DNA of 5,675 nt from Clostridiales bacterium UBA3705 (GTDB lineage Bacteria; Bacillota_A; Clostridia; Oscillospirales; Oscillospiraceae), in the NCBI GenBank assembly GCA_002372735.1, contig DFIE01000022.1, forward strand, positions 1-5,675, in the 5' to 3' direction. Position 1 is the stretch's first letter; every line of letters starts with the position of its first letter. The notes under the pieces are model-generated. The model saw nothing but the letters and a program-made list of their open reading frames with translations. It had not been told where the DNA came from and did no database searches. Position numbers and translations under genes: made by a program. Shown one piece after another: positions 1 through 4,100 of the stretch.

Positions 1-29
1 CGGTGCGCCTTGGTCCGGTGGTTATACTA
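1..29. other. Left edge, no gene recognised; 1-9 complements 86-94
   Basis: No open frame or RNA gene can be supported here. CGGTGCGCC (1-9) is the exact reverse complement of GGCGCACCG (86-94), which spans the end of arm 2 and the start of arm 3. The pentamer CGGTG also occurs at 16-20 and 104-108. The palindromic element may therefore continue beyond the left edge. Confidence 0.5.
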
Positions 30-114
30 GAATGCAATAAAACCATTTAGGAAATGGTTTTATTCGCCGAATGCTTCCGGCATTCGGCGCACCGCATGAA
101 ATGCGGTGGCATTC
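30..114. repeat. Cloverleaf unit A (closing stem plus three hairpins)
   Basis: The closing stem is GAATGC (30-35) with GCATTC (109-114). Inside it sit arm 1 (36-48 with 52-64, 13 bp, loop AGG), arm 2 (65-74 with 80-89, 10 bp, loop TTCCG) and arm 3 (90-97 with 101-108, 8 bp, loop GAA). No base is unpaired at the four-way junction: each arm starts on the base after the previous one ends. Alternative pairing of 1-9 with 86-94 would disrupt arms 2 and 3. Confidence 0.85.
36..64. terminator. Possible weak bidirectional terminator hairpin (arm 1)
   Basis: This 13-bp perfect hairpin has a 3-nt loop, and its ends read AATAAAA on the 5' side and TTTTATT on the 3' side of either strand. The T-rich 3' arm resembles an intrinsic terminator for transcripts from either direction, including the surface-protein gene about 150 bp upstream on the minus strand. 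Against this, only two of the 13 pairs are G-C and the T tract lies inside the stem rather than after it. Confidence 0.3.
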
Positions 115-122
115 GTACGTAC
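115..122. repeat. GTACGTAC palindrome between the two cloverleaf units
   Basis: This 8-bp perfect palindrome fills exactly the gap between the closing stem of unit A (ends 114) and that of unit B (starts 123). With no loop bases it is a poor hairpin, but it is a good symmetric site for a dimeric DNA-binding protein or nuclease. Its role is unknown. Confidence 0.7.
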
Positions 123-215
123 AATATCTGAACATGCCAAGCATAATTGCTTGGCATCTGCGGCATTTGCCGCAGGCAATCAAACGATTTCATCGTTTGA
201 TTGCAGTTCAGTATT
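123..215. repeat. Cloverleaf unit B (closing stem plus three hairpins)
   Basis: The closing stem is CTGAAC (128-133) with GTTCAG (206-211), extended past a bulged T127 by AATA (123-126) with TATT (212-215). Inside it sit arm 4 (134-143 with 148-157, 10 bp, loop TAAT), arm 5 (158-165 with 168-175, 8 bp, loop TT, or 7 bp with a 4-nt loop) and arm 6 (176-188 with 192-204, 13 bp, loop TTC). Only A205 is unpaired at the junction. The last two pairs use bases of the surface-protein stop codon (216-214). Confidence 0.85.
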
Positions 216-1128
216 ATTCCGCAGTCAGCTTCACGTAGGTGATTTCGGTCAGGTCTGCGTTGACGGTCAGGGCCAGGCCGGAGGTGGCGCCCACAATGAC
301 GCCGTCCAGGGTCTGCCAGGTGGGCAGCATGGCGAATTCCGCGTTGGCCTGCACCAGGCTGTCCAGCTGCTTCACCGCCACATAGCCTCGGGTCAGGCCG
401 AACTTGGAGGCGTCGGTGGTGACGGCCACATCCTTCTCCCGCTGGTGGCCGGGGATGCCGTTGCCCTTTTGCACGATGGTGAAGCTGGCGGCCAGACGGT
501 CTCTGGAGGTGAGGGCTGCACCCTGGGCGGCTGCCAGGGTGTCGCCGTCCGCCACGCGGAAGCCCACGTCGGCGTACAGGCTGTCGTCCACCAGGGTGAG
601 CAGGAAGAGGTTGATGATCTTGTCATCCTGCAGGGTGTCATAGACGTACTGATACTTGGAGGTCAGATAGGTCTCGGGCACCTCCTTGAGGTAGTACACG
701 GTGCCGGCGGCGGGGAGCAGGGCGTTGCCGGGATCGGCGTCGTCGGCCGCCTGATAGGCGTTGGCCTTCTCCCAGAACTTGACGCTGCCGTTCTTCAGGC
801 TGTCGCCGGTGTAGGAAACAAAGGTGTCGGTGATACTGGCGGCTTCAATGCTGGCCACCGGGCCGGCGTTGGCGTCCGCAGGGGTCCAGTTGGCGGTGGT
901 GCCGGCGCTGTAGTTGTCGGCAGCCTGCTGGACGGCAGCGGTATCCACGCCGCCGTAGATCTTGTAGTAGCCGCCGTACAGATAGCCGTCAGAGACCAGG
1001 GTGGTGAGATCCTGGGTGTCAAGCTCGATATGCCCGGCGTGGGTCTCGGGATCCTCCACAGTCTTGGTGGGCACGTTGTAAGCCTCCAGCGTGCCGGTAG
1101 AGGAGTGGAAGACGTAGAACATTGCAGG
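214..1128 (-). other. C-terminal domain without sorting signal (protein region)
   Basis: Visible residues 1518-1819 include FYVFHSSTGTLEAYNVP, LYGGYYKIYGG, VYYLKEVPETYL, KYQYVYDTLQDDKIINLFLLTLVDDSLYADVGFRV and the end TEITYVKLTAE. The YGGYY, YYLKEVPxxYL and D-D-x-x-Y-x-x-x-G-F order is one I recall at the C-terminus of other large clostridial InlB-repeat proteins. No LPxTG, no membrane helix and no basic tail are present. The enzymatic or binding role is unknown. Confidence 0.55.
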
Positions 1129-4100
1129 CTTCCAGATGGCGTAGAGGGTGGTCTCGGTGCCGATGCCGTAGGTGCCGCCCAGGTCAAAGACGGTGCCGGT
1201 GGGCTCGCCGTTTTCATCGATGGCATCGGTCCAGCCGGTGAGCATATAGCCCACCTTGGTGAAGCCGTCGCCGGCGCTGAGCTTGATCTGCTGGTTCATC
1301 AGCAGCTTGTTGACGCTGTTCCCGTTCACCTGGATGCCGCTAAAGGTCTGGGTGTCGGCAAGATCGGTCAGGATGCCCTCGCCGCCGTTGGCGTCGTAGG
1401 TCAGGCTGGTGGTGGGAAGCATCTGATACACCGCGGTGAGGGTGTACTCGTAGTAGGGGTCAGTGGAGGTGCCGCCCTCGCTCTGGTGGGCCAGATTGGC
1501 GTAGAGGGTAAACAGCTCATTGGGCTGCACCACCTCACCGGAAGGAGTCTTCCAGCCCAGGAAGGTATAGCCTGCAGGCGTTTCGGTGGGCGCGCCCAGG
1601 GCTGGCGCGGTGGAGAGGTCGGCGCGGTCGTAGTCGCTGGGGGCGGGGCCGGAGCCCTCAACACCCTGCACCTCCACTGCAGTACCGTCCTCGGTGTACA
1701 TATCCACATCGTAGCTGATGCGGAAGCGGCCGATGCGCTTCCACAGGGTGCGGATGGCCATGTTCTCCACGATGGGGGTGTTGAAGTCGAACAGGTCCAG
1801 CTTGTCGGTGTCGCTGATGACGGGGGGCGTACTCTCGTCGGTGAGATCCAGGTCTGTGGCGTAGTACCAGCCGACAAAGGTATAGACACCGGGCTGCTTC
1901 ACGTATTTATGTCCGTCGGTGCACAGGCGCTCGTCAATCTCTTCCACATCGCCGCGCTCGTTGTAGATCTTGATGGTGGTGAGCTGAGAGATCGGCTTGT
2001 AGTAGGCCATACGGGCGGTGTCATGGTTCTCGGGATCGCAGATGTAGACGTAGGCATAGGTGCCGTTGACGTCGTCCTGGACGTAGTCTCTGCCGTTGTT
2101 CTCCACGTCCTCATACTTCTGCACCAGGGTGCCCCAGTTGGTGCGGAAGTAGGTGGATTCGGTGAAACGCCAGCCCTGGCCGTTGGCGCCGTCGTCATAA
2201 ACGGTGTGGCTGAACTCGCCGCCGTTGGGGTTGAGCCAGACACGGTAACGGTTGAGGGTCCAGCCGGCGTAGAGCCGCAGCTTGCCGTTGGGCATCCGCA
2301 GAGTGTCCAGTTCCGCCTTGGTGGTCATGCCGGGGTCCAGATACCAGCCGCTGAAGGTGTAGCCCTCTTGACCGGGGAGCTGGGTTCCGTTGTAGGAGAG
2401 GGTGGACTTGTCCTCCGACACCGTAAAGGCGTCGTTCACAGCCTTCAGGGACTGCTGGTAGGCCAGATTCAGGGTGACCGGGCTGCCGTTCACCTCGATG
2501 GGCTCCCGGGTGATGGCATCCAGGAACTCCACGTCGTAGGACTCTCTGTTGTAGTAGAGCTTGTTGACCCAAACGTTCGCTTGCGCTGCCAACTGTTGTT
2601 GCGTTGTAGCCTGTACCCATCCTGAACCATTGTAATAGTAGTTATATGCTCGATACCCTGGAATCGGAGCCTCATTTTGATTTGTGGAGGAACTGAACCC
2701 GCCGTTTCCGTTTGAATAATAGTGAGTCTCACCAAACGCCGGTTCCGCGTTTCTCCGGTCCTGGGTGAAGCCGGTCAGGGGATGGTATTCCTCGTCGTAG
2801 GTCAGGAAGTTGAAGTCATGTCTTACAGTTTTGTACAGCTCGTAGGTTCGCTGAATCCCGTCCGCCGCAGTAAAGGTCGTGTACTCCTTGGCGGGATCCT
2901 GGGCCTCTCCCGGAATGGTCTCGATGTAGTACAGGATCGTCTTATAGGGTTCGTTTGTGCTGCCGCGGAAGATCACGTTGGCGTTGGGCATCACGTCCAC
3001 GGTTTTCAGCACATAGCCGTAATGCTGGGTCGTATTGCTGTCATCCCAGGACTGGTCCTCATAGTTCACGCCGTCCACGCCCTGGATGGGGAAGATTTCT
3101 GCAAGGCTGTGGCCATAGAGGGCGCGGAACTGCTTGACGTTGCGGTAGGTGGAGGAGTTGGTGTTTCTTTGATACACATAGCGGTCACCGGTGTACTCCT
3201 CGCCGGTATCTGTGTAATAGTAGTGATACGTGGTGACCGACTGCCTGGTCTTCTGATAGAAGGTGAAGCTTGCGCCGGTGCCCAGAAGAGACGGCACCAG
3301 TTCAATGTACTGATTGTTGCCGCTGCCGGCAATTCTGATGTAGCGTTCCCTGGATAAGAATCCGGGATCGTAGTGCAGGCGGCTGTTGCCGTCAATCTGC
3401 CAATTCTGGGAACTGCTAAGATAGGCCAGCGTGTTGCCCGACTGGGAGAGGTAGAGATTGGTGGTCTGGTTCCTGAACGTATAATTGCTGCCGGATTTTC
3501 CAACCTGCATATAGAAATTTTCCAGAACGGCGCCATGTCCTTTATTGGTCAAGGTAATATCATATCCGGACACGTTCGGATTGTTTGTGATGGAGACCTG
3601 GGAAATGTAGGGATTGTTCGAACCGCTCTGACACACGTTGGTCACCGCAAGTCTCTGGCTGCCGCTGGTGACAACCAGCAGCCAATCGCTGCCGGCGGTC
3701 GGCGTGTCGGCCTGCCGATAGACGTCGTAATATTTCGTTTCGCTCTCTCTGCGCAGGGGCTCGAAGGAGCCGTCCTTGGTCAGGCCGTAGATGTTGCTGG
3801 TGGCGGTGTTGTCGACCACATACTGATAGCCGGCGCCCTGCACCTGGAAGGTCAGGGTGAAGACGTCCCGGTCGTAGTAGACGTTGAGGACCGTGGAGTT
3901 GTTGGCCAGCACCTGAACCTCGCCTGCGGTGGTCAGCGCGTTGTTCAGATGGAAGCCCGTGGAGAGCTTGGCGTTCTTTTGGGTATTGGTCAGGCTGACC
4001 ATGGCGCCGGTGGTGCTGGTTACGATGGTGGAGTCCAGGAAGGAATAGGTCTTCTCATCATCCGGCAGATCCACCTCGTCCTCGGCGTTCTGGGCCCAGT

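Larger units (their letters stand above)
30..215. repeat. Tandem double-cloverleaf inverted-repeat element
   Basis: This is nearly all of the non-coding sequence left of the gene. Two units (30-114, 85 nt; 123-215, 93 nt) each consist of a closing stem plus three perfect hairpins, and GTACGTAC fills the gap exactly. By hand count, 37 bp pair in the first unit and 41 bp in the second, all Watson-Crick, leaving only the hairpin loops, one bulged T (127) and one spacer A (205) unpaired. Because no G-U pairs are needed, both strands fold equally well. That suits a DNA-level element (cruciform, MITE-like or single-strand-recognised) as well as a structured 3' end of the minus-strand mRNA. I do not recognise the family. 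Confidence 0.85.

Noticed and set aside
23..28. TATACT as a -10 promoter box on the plus strand
   Set aside because: No -35 box at suitable spacing is visible within the window, and it would read into the hairpin array with no plausible plus-strand gene.
36..204. CRISPR array or tandem direct repeat
   Set aside because: The hairpins have different sequences and there are no repeated units with regular spacers.
176..204. Standard intrinsic terminator directly after the surface-protein gene (arm 6)
   Set aside because: The 13-bp stem is followed on the minus strand by CTGCGGC, not by a T tract. It may still help define the 3' end, but it is not a canonical terminator.
30..215. tRNA gene or tmRNA, because of the cloverleaf shape
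   Set aside because: Arms abut without the D- and variable-loop spacing, no 7-nt anticodon loop or TTC-type T-loop of the correct length exists, loops are only 2-5 nt, and there is no CCA end.
214..300. Sortase (LPxTG) anchor at the C-terminus
   Set aside because: The final residues show no LPxTG-like motif, hydrophobic helix or basic tail.
106..2625. 839-codon open frame on the plus strand
   Set aside because: Its codon boundaries coincide with those of the minus-strand gene, so it stays open simply because that gene avoids TTA, CTA and TCA. The product is Gly/Val/Ala-rich with no recognisable domain, while the minus strand shows clear SLH and InlB-repeat motifs.
2722..3357. 211-codon open frame on the plus strand
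   Set aside because: It lies wholly opposite the surface-protein gene, has no recognised domain or convincing start context, and the same codon-bias explanation applies.
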